Source: Bacteroidaceae bacterium (GTDB lineage: Bacteria > Bacteroidota > Bacteroidia > Bacteroidales > Bacteroidaceae). From it: a stretch of 64,000 nt of DNA. The number at the start of each line of letters is the position of its first letter. Within the stretch, counting starts at the first letter, position 1. The position numbers were made by a program, and so were the translations under genes. Below, piece after piece: positions 9,224 to 19,477 of the stretch. The DNA lies in contig JAFXAR010000016.1 of NCBI GenBank assembly GCA_017516885.1, positions 22,004 to 86,003 on the forward strand, in the 5' to 3' direction. The notes beneath the pieces are model-generated. The model was not told the origin of the DNA, made no database searches, and saw only the letters and a program-made list of their open reading frames with translations.

Positions 9224-12200
9224 ATGTTTAAGCACCGTTTAAGTAAATTTAGCAAGGCATCGCTCATGGCAGTGTGCATGCTTCTTGTCGGCGGTTGGCT
9301 CCAGTCGTGTGAAGATGACTACATCTATCCGAAGGAGGAACCGAAATGGTTGGGCGCAAGCATTTACGATTTTCTCAAGACCGGTTCTAAGGGTCACACC
9401 TATGCGAACTATGTCGAGCTTATTGACAGTTTGGGAGAGAAAGAGACGCTTGCTCACACAGGTAGTAAAACTCTTTTTGTGGCCGATGACGCTGCATTTG
9501 AGAAGTTCTTTAAGAACAATCCCTGGGGTGTAAAGAGTGTTAGCGAAATGACCAGGGCGCAGATGAAGATTCTGCTTTATGGCTCAATGCTTGACAACGC
9601 TTTGCTCCTTGACATGCTCTCAAGCACCGGTTCATCTGTAGAGTCAGAGGGTACATGCCTTCGCCGCTTGACATCAGCTTCAATCATTGACTCTATTCCA
9701 TTGGTTGAGGGTAAGGATATGCCAACATACAACAAGTTCTGGGATGCCCTTCGCGGCAAGGAGAGAAACGAGACCCTGCGTATTGCTATGGACGGAACAC
9801 AGTCCATGATGGTGCATTTCCTTCCTGAGTACCTTAAGAACAACGGCATCAAGGATTCCGATATTGAGTTCCTCTTCAAGAAGAATGGCGAGCAGACCAA
9901 GACATATTCAGACGGTGAGGCATTTATCTTCGGCAACAAGCTCGTAGGCAGCGGCGTGCCAACTGACGGCTTCTCTGACGACACAATGACAATTACATGC
10001 AAGAACGGATATATCTACCGCATGGACAGTGTGCTTCTGCCGCCTTCAAACATGGCAGCTGAGTTGCGCGCGCGCAAAGATACAAAGGTGTTCAGCCACA
10101 TGCTCGACCGTTTCTGTATTCCGGTGTACGATGCTGCGCTGACAGCTGATTACCAGAGCTACTACAAGACAAGCGACAGTATATTCCGCCTGCGCTATTT
10201 CGCAAAGGACGCTTTCACGAGTTACAATTTGCTTACATCTTCAAACAGCAATCCTACAGTAGACGAGCTTCTTGCCTACGATCCGGGATGGAATACATTC
10301 CAGAACAGTCTTGCAAAGGAGCGTGACATGGCTGCAATGTTCGTGCCAAAGGACGATGTGCTTTATGAGTACTTTAAGAACGGTACCGGAAAGTTCCTTA
10401 TTGACCAGTTTGCCAAGGGTGTGGACGTGAAGGATATTCCTACATTGATGCAGGCGCTTGACAGTGTCCCTGAAATCAATATTGCTCCCTTCCTGAACAA
10501 CTTGATGAAGAGTTCGTTTGCAGGTTCTGTACCAAGCAAGTTTGACAAGGTTACCGATGATGCCAATGATGATATGGGCCTCAGGGAAAAGCATGTGGAC
10601 GAGTGCGTTATCGCAAACAACGGTGTCATTTATATATTGAATAGCGTATTCAGTCCTGCCACATATCAGGCAGTTTCTGCTCCTACCATCACATACGAGA
10701 ACATGAGCCTCATGCGCAATATAATCAAGCAGCTTCGTTATGACTACTATCTGCTTGCAATGGACGCAGAGTACAGCTTCATAGTTCCCGATGACAATAC
10801 TTTCATCTATTACGACCCTATTACATTTGACTCAGACGAACCTAAGGCATACGCATTTCACTACGATGCTAACCGTCCTAAGGGCAATGGCGCTGTAGAG
10901 CTTTGGGCCGATGTGTACGAGTTTAACCCTGCAACATACGAAATTGTTGATACTTTGACAGCCATGTCTGCTGTGAATGTTTCCGGAACTGCATTCGCCG
11001 GCAACACTTTCATGAAGAACCGCATGACCGACCTTATGGAATACCTTATTATAGTACATAATGACAAGGACGGTATCAAACGCGATGACGGTACTTTAAA
11101 CCCAAGAAAGTACTACCAGACAAAGGGCTATGGTACAGTAATGGTTGACACAAGCAATCCTGATGAAATTAAGATTTACGGTGGCGAGCAGATAGAGAAC
11201 GGTACAGCAGTTGTGCCCGGAAGCATCCACCAGCAGAAGAACGGTTTCACATTCTGTACCGTACCTTTGGGCGAGAATCCTCCCGGCCGCAAGATCTCAG
11301 GTGTACCTACACCTCCTACGAGGTCGGTTTACAAGAACATGATGGCGAACGCGCAGGCAGAGGGCGACCCATACTATGAATTCTTCGCCCTTTGTACCCC
11401 CGATGACTTTGAGGCAACATTGAAGACTATGTTCCCGAAAGTCTCTGACCGTGTAATAAAGAGCGACACATTGAAGCTCTATTCAATGTTCTACTCTTCA
11501 ACTGATGGCAAACTGGTTAACACAGTGCCTTTCTTCAATACATATCACTACACAGTGTATGTACCTTCAAATGAAGCGGTACAGGAAGTATATGCAAAGG
11601 GTCTTCCTACATGGGAGCAGGTGCGCGCTGTTGCGGCTGACTATCCGTTGAAGGCGGCTTCTATGATGCGTGTCATCAACAGCTTCCTGCGCTACCATTT
11701 CCAGGATAACTCGGTATACGTTGACAACGTGCCGTTCTCAATTCCCTCACCCGAAGGCGGAACATACTCTGAGGCTAACTTCGCTACTGCTGTAATCAAT
11801 GCAAAGACAGGACGCTTCTATGAGACTTTGGTTGGCAACTCAGCCGATGGTACAACCATTACCGTTATCGACCAGCTTGGCGATACTGCAAGAATCCTTA
11901 AGGATGGCAAGGAGGGTCAGGTGTGGAACGTAATGTCGCGTGACATTGAGTACACAGTGAACAATGCAACCCAAAAGATTCCGCAGACAATTGCAACATC
12001 TTCATTTGCAGTAATCCAGCCCATTGACCGTGCTCTCCTCAATGACGGACTGTTCGGTTACGACGGCCGTATCCGCCGTTTCGCAACAACAGGCGAGCTT
12101 GTTGATACAATGTCTGTTGCAGGCATTAAGGGTGAAGTAGCGGTTGAAAAAAAGGTGGATGAGTTCACTACTGTCGTTGAGTACCCTTATCTCGTTGCAA

Positions 12201-12559
12201 ACTGCGGTACAGTTACAATGGCCGACAGCAAGGGCGTTGAAAGGACAATGCGTGCCGGTTATCTTATGAAGCCTATTGACGAGGGCAACTCTTCTTATGA
12301 TTCCAATGTTACACGCGAGCTTTTGGTTTACGACGATGGCAAGAAGCTTCTTATTACAGAGGAGGGCCTCCTTATTCACGAGGTTGAGGTTGACGGCGAC
12401 AAGGTTATGGACTATATAGTTGAACCGGCAACTGAGGAGTATGAGTATCTGCTCAAGGTAGACAACCTGGGCAATGTCATTGAAAAGGTACGCCGTGACA
12501 AGCCTGCATCATCTGAACCCGGCGAGGGTTCGGGTGAGGGCACAGGTGAAGCGGCCTGA
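9224..12559 (+). CDS. Multi-domain fasciclin (FAS1) lipoprotein
   Basis: The 1111-residue protein has a lipoprotein signal ending WLQSC (Cys29). FAS1-like units are recognisable by a helix and then a TLFVADDAAFEKFF-type strand: unit 1 about residues 40-290, unit 2 about 295-500 (MAAMFVPKDDVLYEYF, NNGVIYILNSVF), a diverged unit about 505-720 (YSFIVPDDNTF), and unit 4 about 740-1000 (YTVYVPSNEAVQEVY). The tail is a low-complexity Pro/Gly/Glu stretch. FAS1 domains are adhesion or ligand-binding modules; here it is probably a surface-exposed partner of the SusC/SusD pair encoded next. It is the first gene of the cluster after a promoter. The ligand cannot be inferred, and no catalytic motif was seen. 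Confidence 0.85.
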   Translation: MFKHRLSKFSKASLMAVCMLLVGGWLQSCEDDYIYPKEEPKWLGASIYDFLKTGSKGHTYANYVELIDSLGEKETLAHTGSKTLFVADDAAFEKFFKNNPWGVKSVSEMTRAQMKILLYGSMLDNALLLDMLSSTGSSVESEGTCLRRLTSASIIDSIPLVEGKDMPTYNKFWDALRGKERNETLRIAMDGTQSMMVHFLPEYLKNNGIKDSDIEFLFKKNGEQTKTYSDGEAFIFGNKLVGSGVPTDGFSDDTMTITCKNGYIYRMDSVLLPPSNMAAELRARKDTKVFSHMLDRFCIPVYDAALTADYQSYYKTSDSIFRLRYFAKDAFTSYNLLTSSNSNPTVDELLAYDPGWNTFQNSLAKERDMAAMFVPKDDVLYEYFKNGTGKFLIDQFAKGVDVKDIPTLMQALDSVPEINIAPFLNNLMKSSFAGSVPSKFDKVTDDANDDMGLREKHVDECVIANNGVIYILNSVFSPATYQAVSAPTITYENMSLMRNIIKQLRYDYYLLAMDAEYSFIVPDDNTFIYYDPITFDSDEPKAYAFHYDANRPKGNGAVELWADVYEFNPATYEIVDTLTAMSAVNVSGTAFAGNTFMKNRMTDLMEYLIIVHNDKDGIKRDDGTLNPRKYYQTKGYGTVMVDTSNPDEIKIYGGEQIENGTAVVPGSIHQQKNGFTFCTVPLGENPPGRKISGVPTPPTRSVYKNMMANAQAEGDPYYEFFALCTPDDFEATLKTMFPKVSDRVIKSDTLKLYSMFYSSTDGKLVNTVPFFNTYHYTVYVPSNEAVQEVYAKGLPTWEQVRAVAADYPLKAASMMRVINSFLRYHFQDNSVYVDNVPFSIPSPEGGTYSEANFATAVINAKTGRFYETLVGNSADGTTITVIDQLGDTARILKDGKEGQVWNVMSRDIEYTVNNATQKIPQTIATSSFAVIQPIDRALLNDGLFGYDGRIRRFATTGELVDTMSVAGIKGEVAVEKKVDEFTTVVEYPYLVANCGTVTMADSKGVERTMRAGYLMKPIDEGNSSYDSNVTRELLVYDDGKKLLITEEGLLIHEVEVDGDKVMDYIVEPATEEYEYLLKVDNLGNVIEKVRRDKPASSEPGEGSGEGTGEAA

Positions 12560-12612
12560 CCTGCCTGACAGTCATGAAAATTATTTGTGATGTAGAATAA
12601 ACATAATTAGCC

Positions 12613-15600
12613 ATGATAAAAATAAAACATTTATTACTGCTCGTGCTTTTCTGCTCATTGAGCGCAAATGTCTTTGCACAAAAAGGCACGAGAATTTCGG
12701 GTACGGTTAGCAGCGATGCCGAAGGTCCACTTTTTATGGTGAATATCACGGAGCGTGACAAGAGCAACCGTATTATCAATGCTACCCAGTCCGATATGGA
12801 GGGTAACTTCAGTATGGTTGTAAAGAACACTGCAAATATGGTAGAGTTCTCTTACATGGGTTACAAGACACAGTCTTTGGAGATAGGCAGCCGTACAGTC
12901 TTTAATATTAAGATGGTTGAAGACAAGGTGCTTGAGGAGGTGACTGTAACTGCCAAGCCGGTTCAGCGTTCAGGCGGTCTTGAGATTCTTGAGCGCGAAA
13001 TGACCCACGCTACACAGAAGATTAGCATGGACGACATGGAAGGTCTTTCCTTCTCATCTGTAGACCAGGCTCTGCAGGGTCAGATTGCCGGTCTTGACGT
13101 CGTTTTCAGTTCCGGTGACGTTGGTTCCGGTACTCAGATGCGTCTCCGCGGTAACTCAATGCTCGAGGGTGACGCCACTCCGCTTATCGTTGTGGACGAC
13201 AATATCTTTGAGATTGACGAGGGCTCATCATTTGACTTTGAGACAGCTACAAACGAAAAGTTTGCCGAGCTTCTTATGGTCAACACTGAGGATATTGCAG
13301 AAATTGAGGTTTTGAAGGATGCCGCTTCATGTGCTGTGTGGGGTTCACGCGGTGCTAACGGTGTCATCAAAATTAAGACAAAGCGCGGTAAGCGCGGTCC
13401 TACACGCGTGAACTTCTCTTACAAGTTCCAGGACAAGTGGACACCAAGCGGTATGAAGCTGCTCAACGGTGACGACTATACAATGCTTATAAAGCAGGCT
13501 CTCTTCAACCAGAATCAGCAGGCTGTTGACGTTCCTGAGCTTAACTATGACAAGACATTCCCTGAATATGAGAACTACAACAACAATACCGACTGGGTTG
13601 ACGCTGTTTCAAAGCATGGTTACAGAAATGAGTACAACGTGAACCTCGTAGGAGGTGGCGAAAAGGCTACATTCCGTATCTCTGGCGGTTACAGCAATGA
13701 GACCGGCCAGGTGATTGGACAGTATCTGAATCGTTTTACATCGCGCCTGGCCCTTGACTACTATGTGTCTGAGCGCATCAAGGTTATTGCCGACTTCTCT
13801 TTCACATACACAAAGCAGAGAAAGAATACCATGGACCTGCTTTACAACTCATTGCTCATGATGCCTAACATGAGTATCTACAAGCAGGACGAGCTTGGCA
13901 ACAATACCGACGAGTATTATTCAATGCTCAAATATGGTAACCCTAACATGCTTGAGAGCGCTCTGCAGAACCAGAAGAACCCTATTGCTGTTGGTGAGCT
14001 CGCGCAGTATCGCACAGAGAACTACAGCATCAGCCCGCAGATTACATTCGAGTACAACCTTTTGGGACTTGAAGATGATGAGACACAGCTCAAGTACCGC
14101 GGTATGGTTAACCTCAATGCTTCAACATACTCAGGCTCTGTATACTCTCCGGCAGCCCTCTCTACAAACAACTGGACTGACGCTTCAAAGAACCAGTCAG
14201 AATCAAACGAGAGCAAGAGCCTTAACTTTACAACCCGTCACCAGTTCGTATTTACACCGTATCTGGGCAGCAAGGACCACTTCCTTACAATGAATGCCCA
14301 GTTCGAGCTCAGAACCGGTAGCGGTAACAGCCAGAACTCTACAGCTGTTGGCCTTCCAACAGGAAACATCAGCAGTTCTACAGTAGGCGGCAAACTGAAT
14401 GGTGCAGGAACAAGCAAGTGGGAGAGCCGCAACATCAGTTTCGTATACGATGCTCACTACTCTTATAAATCAAAGTATTCATTGCGCTTTGCTCTCCGCG
14501 GCGAGGGTCTTACTGCAATGGGTGACGACAGAAAGTGGGTTGCTTATCCTTCACTCTCAGCACGTTGGAATATCATTGACGAAAACTGGATGGAGTGGGC
14601 ACGTCCTGTAATCAGCATGCTCTCTTTGCGTCCGGGCTGGGGTATGGACGGTAACGCCCCCGGCGAGAACAAGACATTCAACAGCTACTCTACATATAAG
14701 TTTGGAAACGACGGCTTGAGCTATTTGGGTATGGCTGCCTTCAAGATGGACGGTATTCGCCTGACCGACCTCCGCTGCTCACGCAAGAGCGAGTGGAACA
14801 TCGGTTCTGACTTCGGTTTCTTCAACGGACTCTTGACCGGTGCGTTCAACTACTATAACGGTACAATCAAGGACCAGATAATCTACGGTTACCGCATTCC
14901 TTCAACAACCGGTTACTCTTCACTTTCTTACAGAAACTCTGGTTCAATGCGCAACTCAGGCTGGGAACTTAACCTTAACCTTAACAATGTTAAGCTTGCA
15001 AAGGATCTCTCTCTCTCTGTTTACTTCAACGTAGGCAAGAACTACAATGAAATCCTTGAACTTGAGGAGGCTTACCTTGAGGACAAGAATGGCGAGTATG
15101 AGTATCCTGAGAATGAAAAGTATCTCCCCCGTATTCAGATTGGCAACCCGAGCGGTTCAATCTACGGCTTCCGTTACAAGGGCGTTTACCGCTACAGCTA
15201 CAAGAACTGGGAGAAGGCTCTCTCTGAGGAGGCTGCCGGACGCAACGGAACATGTCCTATCGTGCGCGATTCTGAAGGCAACGTAGTATATGAGGCCGAC
15301 GGTACACCAAAGAAGATGGCTCTCTTCTTTGACAATAAAGAACTGACAACCTACGGAAACTACGAATTCCGTGGCGGTGATGCTATCTATGAGGATGTTA
15401 ACCATGACGGTACAATCAACGAACTCGACATCGTTTATCTTGGAAACTCTAATCCTAAGGCACAGGGTGGTTTCGGTTTCACACTCCGTTACAAGAGATG
15501 GACTTTGAGAACCAGCTTCACATACCGTTGGGATGTCGACGTTGTTAACAGATCACGCATGGCATTTGAGAACATGGCTTCGTTCAACAACCAGAGCCGT

Positions 15601-15948
15601 GCCGTTAACTGGCGCTGGCGCAAGGAGGGTGACATTACAGAAATCCCCCGCGCTGTCTATGGCGGTGCAAGTGCATACAACTACTTGGGCAGCGACCGTT
15701 ATGTTGAGGATGCGTCATACATACGTCTCTCTTACCTGCAGCTCTCTTACTCTTTGGAGCCCGCATGGCTTAAGAAGATTGGCATGAACAGCCTGAATAT
15801 ATTCGTGTCGGCCGACAACCTCTGCTTCTGGACCAAGTACACCGGTCTTGAGCCTGAGATTGCAAGCGCAGGCGACGGTATCGCGTATGACAATACAAAG
15901 ACACCTCGTTCACGCTCATACACACTTTCACTTTCTTTCGGTTTCTAA
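12613..15948 (+). CDS. SusC/RagA-type TonB-dependent outer-membrane transporter
   Basis: The 1111-residue protein has a signal peptide ending VFAQ. It continues with a carboxypeptidase-regulatory-like beta domain at about residues 28-100 (ISGTVSSDAEGPLFMVNI), a plug domain (LRGNSMLEGDATPLIVVDD, then VLKDAASCAVWGSRGANGVI near residue 235), and a long TonB-receptor barrel ending LSLSFGF with a terminal aromatic residue. It transports a large ligand across the outer membrane using TonB energy, with SusD as lid. The SusD gene starts 12 nt after its stop. The nucleotide sequence is unusually rich in common codons, which suggests high expression. The substrate is unknown. Confidence 0.95.
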   Translation: MIKIKHLLLLVLFCSLSANVFAQKGTRISGTVSSDAEGPLFMVNITERDKSNRIINATQSDMEGNFSMVVKNTANMVEFSYMGYKTQSLEIGSRTVFNIKMVEDKVLEEVTVTAKPVQRSGGLEILEREMTHATQKISMDDMEGLSFSSVDQALQGQIAGLDVVFSSGDVGSGTQMRLRGNSMLEGDATPLIVVDDNIFEIDEGSSFDFETATNEKFAELLMVNTEDIAEIEVLKDAASCAVWGSRGANGVIKIKTKRGKRGPTRVNFSYKFQDKWTPSGMKLLNGDDYTMLIKQALFNQNQQAVDVPELNYDKTFPEYENYNNNTDWVDAVSKHGYRNEYNVNLVGGGEKATFRISGGYSNETGQVIGQYLNRFTSRLALDYYVSERIKVIADFSFTYTKQRKNTMDLLYNSLLMMPNMSIYKQDELGNNTDEYYSMLKYGNPNMLESALQNQKNPIAVGELAQYRTENYSISPQITFEYNLLGLEDDETQLKYRGMVNLNASTYSGSVYSPAALSTNNWTDASKNQSESNESKSLNFTTRHQFVFTPYLGSKDHFLTMNAQFELRTGSGNSQNSTAVGLPTGNISSSTVGGKLNGAGTSKWESRNISFVYDAHYSYKSKYSLRFALRGEGLTAMGDDRKWVAYPSLSARWNIIDENWMEWARPVISMLSLRPGWGMDGNAPGENKTFNSYSTYKFGNDGLSYLGMAAFKMDGIRLTDLRCSRKSEWNIGSDFGFFNGLLTGAFNYYNGTIKDQIIYGYRIPSTTGYSSLSYRNSGSMRNSGWELNLNLNNVKLAKDLSLSVYFNVGKNYNEILELEEAYLEDKNGEYEYPENEKYLPRIQIGNPSGSIYGFRYKGVYRYSYKNWEKALSEEAAGRNGTCPIVRDSEGNVVYEADGTPKKMALFFDNKELTTYGNYEFRGGDAIYEDVNHDGTINELDIVYLGNSNPKAQGGFGFTLRYKRWTLRTSFTYRWDVDVVNRSRMAFENMASFNNQSRAVNWRWRKEGDITEIPRAVYGGASAYNYLGSDRYVEDASYIRLSYLQLSYSLEPAWLKKIGMNSLNIFVSADNLCFWTKYTGLEPEIASAGDGIAYDNTKTPRSRSYTLSLSFGF

Positions 15949-15960
15949 ATGTTGACGATT

Positions 15961-17700
15961 ATGAAAAGAATACAATATTTATATAGAAAACTCATTGTTG
16001 CGGCAGTCATCATGACCGGCACTCTTATGAGTTCATGTACAGACTACCTGACAATCATTCCGCCCGAAATAAATACTGAGGAGAACTTCTGGCAGACAAA
16101 GGATGACGTGAATGGAGTTTTGGCAAAGGCATATCTTAACCTCCTCAGTACCGATGCTGTGCGCAAGGCAATTGTTTGGGGCGAGCTGCGTGCCGACAAC
16201 CTTACATACCAGCCAAGCTACAGAAAGGAAATAAAGTACATTGTTGAGGCTAACCTCCTTGATGACAACCCATACTGTAACTGGGCTATATACTACGAGG
16301 CTATACAGACTGCAAACCTTGTCATTGAGCGCGCCCCATTGGTAGTTGACCGTGACCCGGACTTTACCGAAGGCGACCTTGACGTAGTTCTTGGCGAGAT
16401 GTATGCACTGCGCGCTCTTGGCCACTTCTATCTTGTGCGCGCTTTCCGCGATATTCCTATGGCGCTTGAGTCTGTCAGCGATGACAACAACATGCCGCAG
16501 TACCCGCAGGTACATCCCCTTGAGGCGCTTAACTACATTATGGACGACCTCAAGAAGGCACAGGGCATGGTTATGAAGTCGGGCAAGTTCACTACTACGG
16601 AGCAGAACTACGGACGCATTACCGAGAATGCCGTGCTGGCAATTATGGCCGATGTAAACCTTTGGCGCGCTGCATTTGCAACATACTATGAGGGCACAAC
16701 AGACCTCGTTGCAGCAGGTGATGCCCAGAAGTACTACGACGAGTGCGTGCAGAACTGCCAGGATGTGCTTGACAGGATGGACAAGGCATTTGAGGAGAGC
16801 TTTGAGGCACAGAACACAAGCGAGAGATTCGCCTACAACCTTCTTCAGAACGAAGGCGAGCTTGAAGTCAGAGAAGAAGACAGGATAAGCACAGTCTACA
16901 ACAAAATATTCGGTGAAAAGAACTCACGCGAGTCAATATTCGAGCTGCAGGTTGAGGGCAGTAACGTTGACAACGGATTTGCTGTAGGTACATACAATAT
17001 GTATGGTTCAGAGGGCAAGCCCGGCATGCTCGTTGTTCCTGCCAACTTTATTGGCAAGAACTATGAGAACGATGACCTTCGCGCTTACTCATTTACCACT
17101 GCAAAGAGTGTCAGTGCCGGTTCTTCTGCAGGCAGCGGCTCTGGCGGTGAAAAAAATGACATCTGTGTAGCAAAGTACTCGGCAAAGAGCTCTCCTGCTA
17201 CAGACTTCCGTTCTCCCGACAGCTATGATGCCAACTGGATTCTTTACCGCAAGACTGATGTTATGCTTATGATGGCAGAGGCAATGGTTGCACGCCCATC
17301 AGCAGGCGCAGACGATTTCAGAAAGGCGTTTGATATTGTAAAGGCCATCAATACACGTTCACGCATGGACTCTACTGATATTCGCCACCCTCTGAACGAG
17401 CGTAACTACATGACACGCGAGTCTGCTCTTGAACTTGTTATGAAAGAGCGTCTGCTTGAACTCTCATTTGAGGGCAAGCGCTGGTTCGACCTTGTCCGCA
17501 AGGCGCTCCGTGAAAAGACTACTAACAACATCAAGTTCGTTGCCGACAAGCTTGACAGCAACTCGGGTGTGGTTAAGAGCAAAATGTCAACAATTGACGG
17601 TCTCTTCATGCCGATATTTATTGAGGAGATGCGTTTCAACAAGCTGCTGAAGCAGAATCCTGCTTATGAGAACGATGACTCATCATCATCGATGAACTAA
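15961..17700 (+). CDS. SusD/RagB-type surface lipoprotein
   Basis: The 579-residue protein starts best at ATG 15961. The in-frame ATG at 15949 directly after the susC stop would add only MLTI before the signal peptide. The lipobox is LMSSC (Cys26), followed by the N-terminal SusD helices (NFWQTKDDVNGVLAKAYLNLL) and the C-terminal SusD/RagB region with MTRESALELVMKERLLELSFEGKRW near the end (in parts: LVMKERLLELSFEGKRWFDL), a hallmark of the family. It forms the ligand-binding lid of the SusC barrel encoded upstream. A Ser/Gly-rich loop (AGSSAGSGSGGEKN) near residue 390 is unusual. A stable hairpin follows the gene. Confidence 0.95.
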   Translation: MKRIQYLYRKLIVAAVIMTGTLMSSCTDYLTIIPPEINTEENFWQTKDDVNGVLAKAYLNLLSTDAVRKAIVWGELRADNLTYQPSYRKEIKYIVEANLLDDNPYCNWAIYYEAIQTANLVIERAPLVVDRDPDFTEGDLDVVLGEMYALRALGHFYLVRAFRDIPMALESVSDDNNMPQYPQVHPLEALNYIMDDLKKAQGMVMKSGKFTTTEQNYGRITENAVLAIMADVNLWRAAFATYYEGTTDLVAAGDAQKYYDECVQNCQDVLDRMDKAFEESFEAQNTSERFAYNLLQNEGELEVREEDRISTVYNKIFGEKNSRESIFELQVEGSNVDNGFAVGTYNMYGSEGKPGMLVVPANFIGKNYENDDLRAYSFTTAKSVSAGSSAGSGSGGEKNDICVAKYSAKSSPATDFRSPDSYDANWILYRKTDVMLMMAEAMVARPSAGADDFRKAFDIVKAINTRSRMDSTDIRHPLNERNYMTRESALELVMKERLLELSFEGKRWFDLVRKALREKTTNNIKFVADKLDSNSGVVKSKMSTIDGLFMPIFIEEMRFNKLLKQNPAYENDDSSSSMN

Positions 17701-17720
17701 GATAAAGGGATTATTGAATG

Positions 17721-17749
17721 CCGTTGGCTGCCTTCCGGGGCAGCAACGG
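17721..17749 (+). promoter_or_regulatory. Intercistronic hairpin between the two fasciclin-Sus modules
   Basis: CCGTTGGCTGCC (17721-17732) pairs with GGCAGCAACGG (17739-17749), with one bulged G and a six-base loop. No T run follows, so it is more likely an mRNA-stabilising or processing hairpin, or a partial attenuator, than a full terminator. Confidence 0.7.
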
Positions 17750-17777
17750 TACCATAACAGAAAAAAACTAAAAAATT

Positions 17778-19469
17778 ATGAATACAAATTTTAAGCATAA
17801 GATTCTGGCCGGCGCAATGATGTTCGGTGCTCTCTTCATCAGTTCATCATGCGATGATGCTGAAGGACTGAAGGTGACACCCGAAGTTCCGTATGCCGAC
17901 AAGACTTTGTATCAGGTTATTACCTCTGACCCTCAGTTGACCGACTTTATTGAGGTTATCAACAGCTGCGGCGAGCACTGTGCCGATTCTCTTTTCAACA
18001 AGTCAAGAGTATATACAGTGTGGGCTCCCGTCAACGGCACTTTTAATAAGGACTCTCTTATGGCGGAGGTGCAGAACGGAAACAGGGAGCTTGTTTTCAG
18101 AAGTTTCGTTAAAGGACACATTTCAAACCACCTTCGCGCTGCGAACGGTGTTCTTGAGGACGATAACAAGATTCTGCTGTTGAATGAGAAAATGGCAGTA
18201 TTCCAGGGTAACAGAAAAGACGGATACACATTTGCAGGCCAGCAGCTGGCCGAGGAGAACATCCGTGTGTGGAACGGCATTCTGCATAAGCTTGCCAACC
18301 CTGCAGAGTATAAGTTCAATATTTGGGAGTACTTGCTTGTTGACGCCCGCGTTGACTCTGTAGCAAACTTCCTCTACTCTTACGATGAGACAACATTCTC
18401 ACCAGGGCAGAGTATTATGGGACCTATCAAGAATGGCGAGCAGACCTATCTCGATTCAGTATTTGTGACAACAAACAAGCTGCTTAACGAGTGGAATGGT
18501 GTTGGCCGCCTGAAGAATGAGGACTCTCTTTATACCGTTTATGTTCCTACGAACAAGGTATGGAATGAGGTTAAGGAGCAGGTTAACAAGCACTTCAACT
18601 ATAACATGAATATGGCTAACCCTGTTTCTGTGACAAAGGCCGACAGAGACTCTTTGCGTAACCACTACTCACGCATCAATATCCTCAAGTACATGACATA
18701 CAGCGACAATGAGCAGCAGTATGTTGAAGGCGAGGATTCAATTATGCCGGCATGGCAGGGAACTTCGGTGTTTGTGGGAAGAGCGGAATTCCCCAAGGCA
18801 AGGCTTGAAGAGAAAGTTGTGTTTGAAAAGTCGCTCTCTAACGGTACATTCAAGATTGTTGACGAGTTCCCATACAATCAGTTTGAGCTGTGGCACGATA
18901 CAATTAAGCTTGAGGCGGAGAATACTGAAATGAGATTCTCAACCCAGGGTTCGACAGACTACATGCGTACTGCAACCAAGAATCAGATAAACAAGGATTC
19001 TGCATTTATCGGCGCTGAGATTTCAGGCAGCAGATACTACGAAGGCAATTCGGCTACAACTACCGTGTATGCGAAGTTCAAGCTGCCAAATGCATTGTCG
19101 GCAAGCTATAATGTTGCGCTTATTGTTGTTCCAAAGAACATAACCAATCCCAATGTAGACCCTAAGGATATGTTGCCCAACAACTTCACTATAAAGATTT
19201 CTCAGGAAACAGAGAAAGGCAACGTGTTCCTTTACAACAGAACCGGCATCAAGAATGACCCAACCCGCCTTGACACCCTTATTCTCAAGGAAAAGAATGG
19301 CGACCCGGCGGTCATCTCAGTCCCCTATTGCGAGTACTACAACACAGGCAAAGCTGCTGACTACAATCTTGTAATGGAAATCCAGACTCCCGGTTCATAT
19401 AAGAGCTATGACAAGTCAATACGTCTTGATGCCATACTTCTTATACCTGTAAAAGATCCTGAAGAATAG
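17778..19469 (+). CDS. Fasciclin-domain lipoprotein, shorter paralogue
   Basis: The 563-residue product has lipobox ISSSC (Cys25). Two FAS1-like units follow, about residues 40-205 (TLYQVITSDPQLTDFIEVI, then VYTVWAPVNGTFNKD) and about 205-345 (LYTVYVPTNKVWNEV). Residues from about 370 to the end form a beta-rich domain without FAS1 motifs (YAKFKLPNALSASYNVALIV, then SIRLDAILLIPV), perhaps carbohydrate- or protein-binding; I do not recognise it. It stands in front of the second SusC gene with a 9-nt gap, in the same order as in the first module. It is probably surface-exposed and associated with that transporter. Confidence 0.82.
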   Translation: MNTNFKHKILAGAMMFGALFISSSCDDAEGLKVTPEVPYADKTLYQVITSDPQLTDFIEVINSCGEHCADSLFNKSRVYTVWAPVNGTFNKDSLMAEVQNGNRELVFRSFVKGHISNHLRAANGVLEDDNKILLLNEKMAVFQGNRKDGYTFAGQQLAEENIRVWNGILHKLANPAEYKFNIWEYLLVDARVDSVANFLYSYDETTFSPGQSIMGPIKNGEQTYLDSVFVTTNKLLNEWNGVGRLKNEDSLYTVYVPTNKVWNEVKEQVNKHFNYNMNMANPVSVTKADRDSLRNHYSRINILKYMTYSDNEQQYVEGEDSIMPAWQGTSVFVGRAEFPKARLEEKVVFEKSLSNGTFKIVDEFPYNQFELWHDTIKLEAENTEMRFSTQGSTDYMRTATKNQINKDSAFIGAEISGSRYYEGNSATTTVYAKFKLPNALSASYNVALIVVPKNITNPNVDPKDMLPNNFTIKISQETEKGNVFLYNRTGIKNDPTRLDTLILKEKNGDPAVISVPYCEYYNTGKAADYNLVMEIQTPGSYKSYDKSIRLDAILLIPVKDPEE

Positions 19470-19477
19470 TTTGTAAG

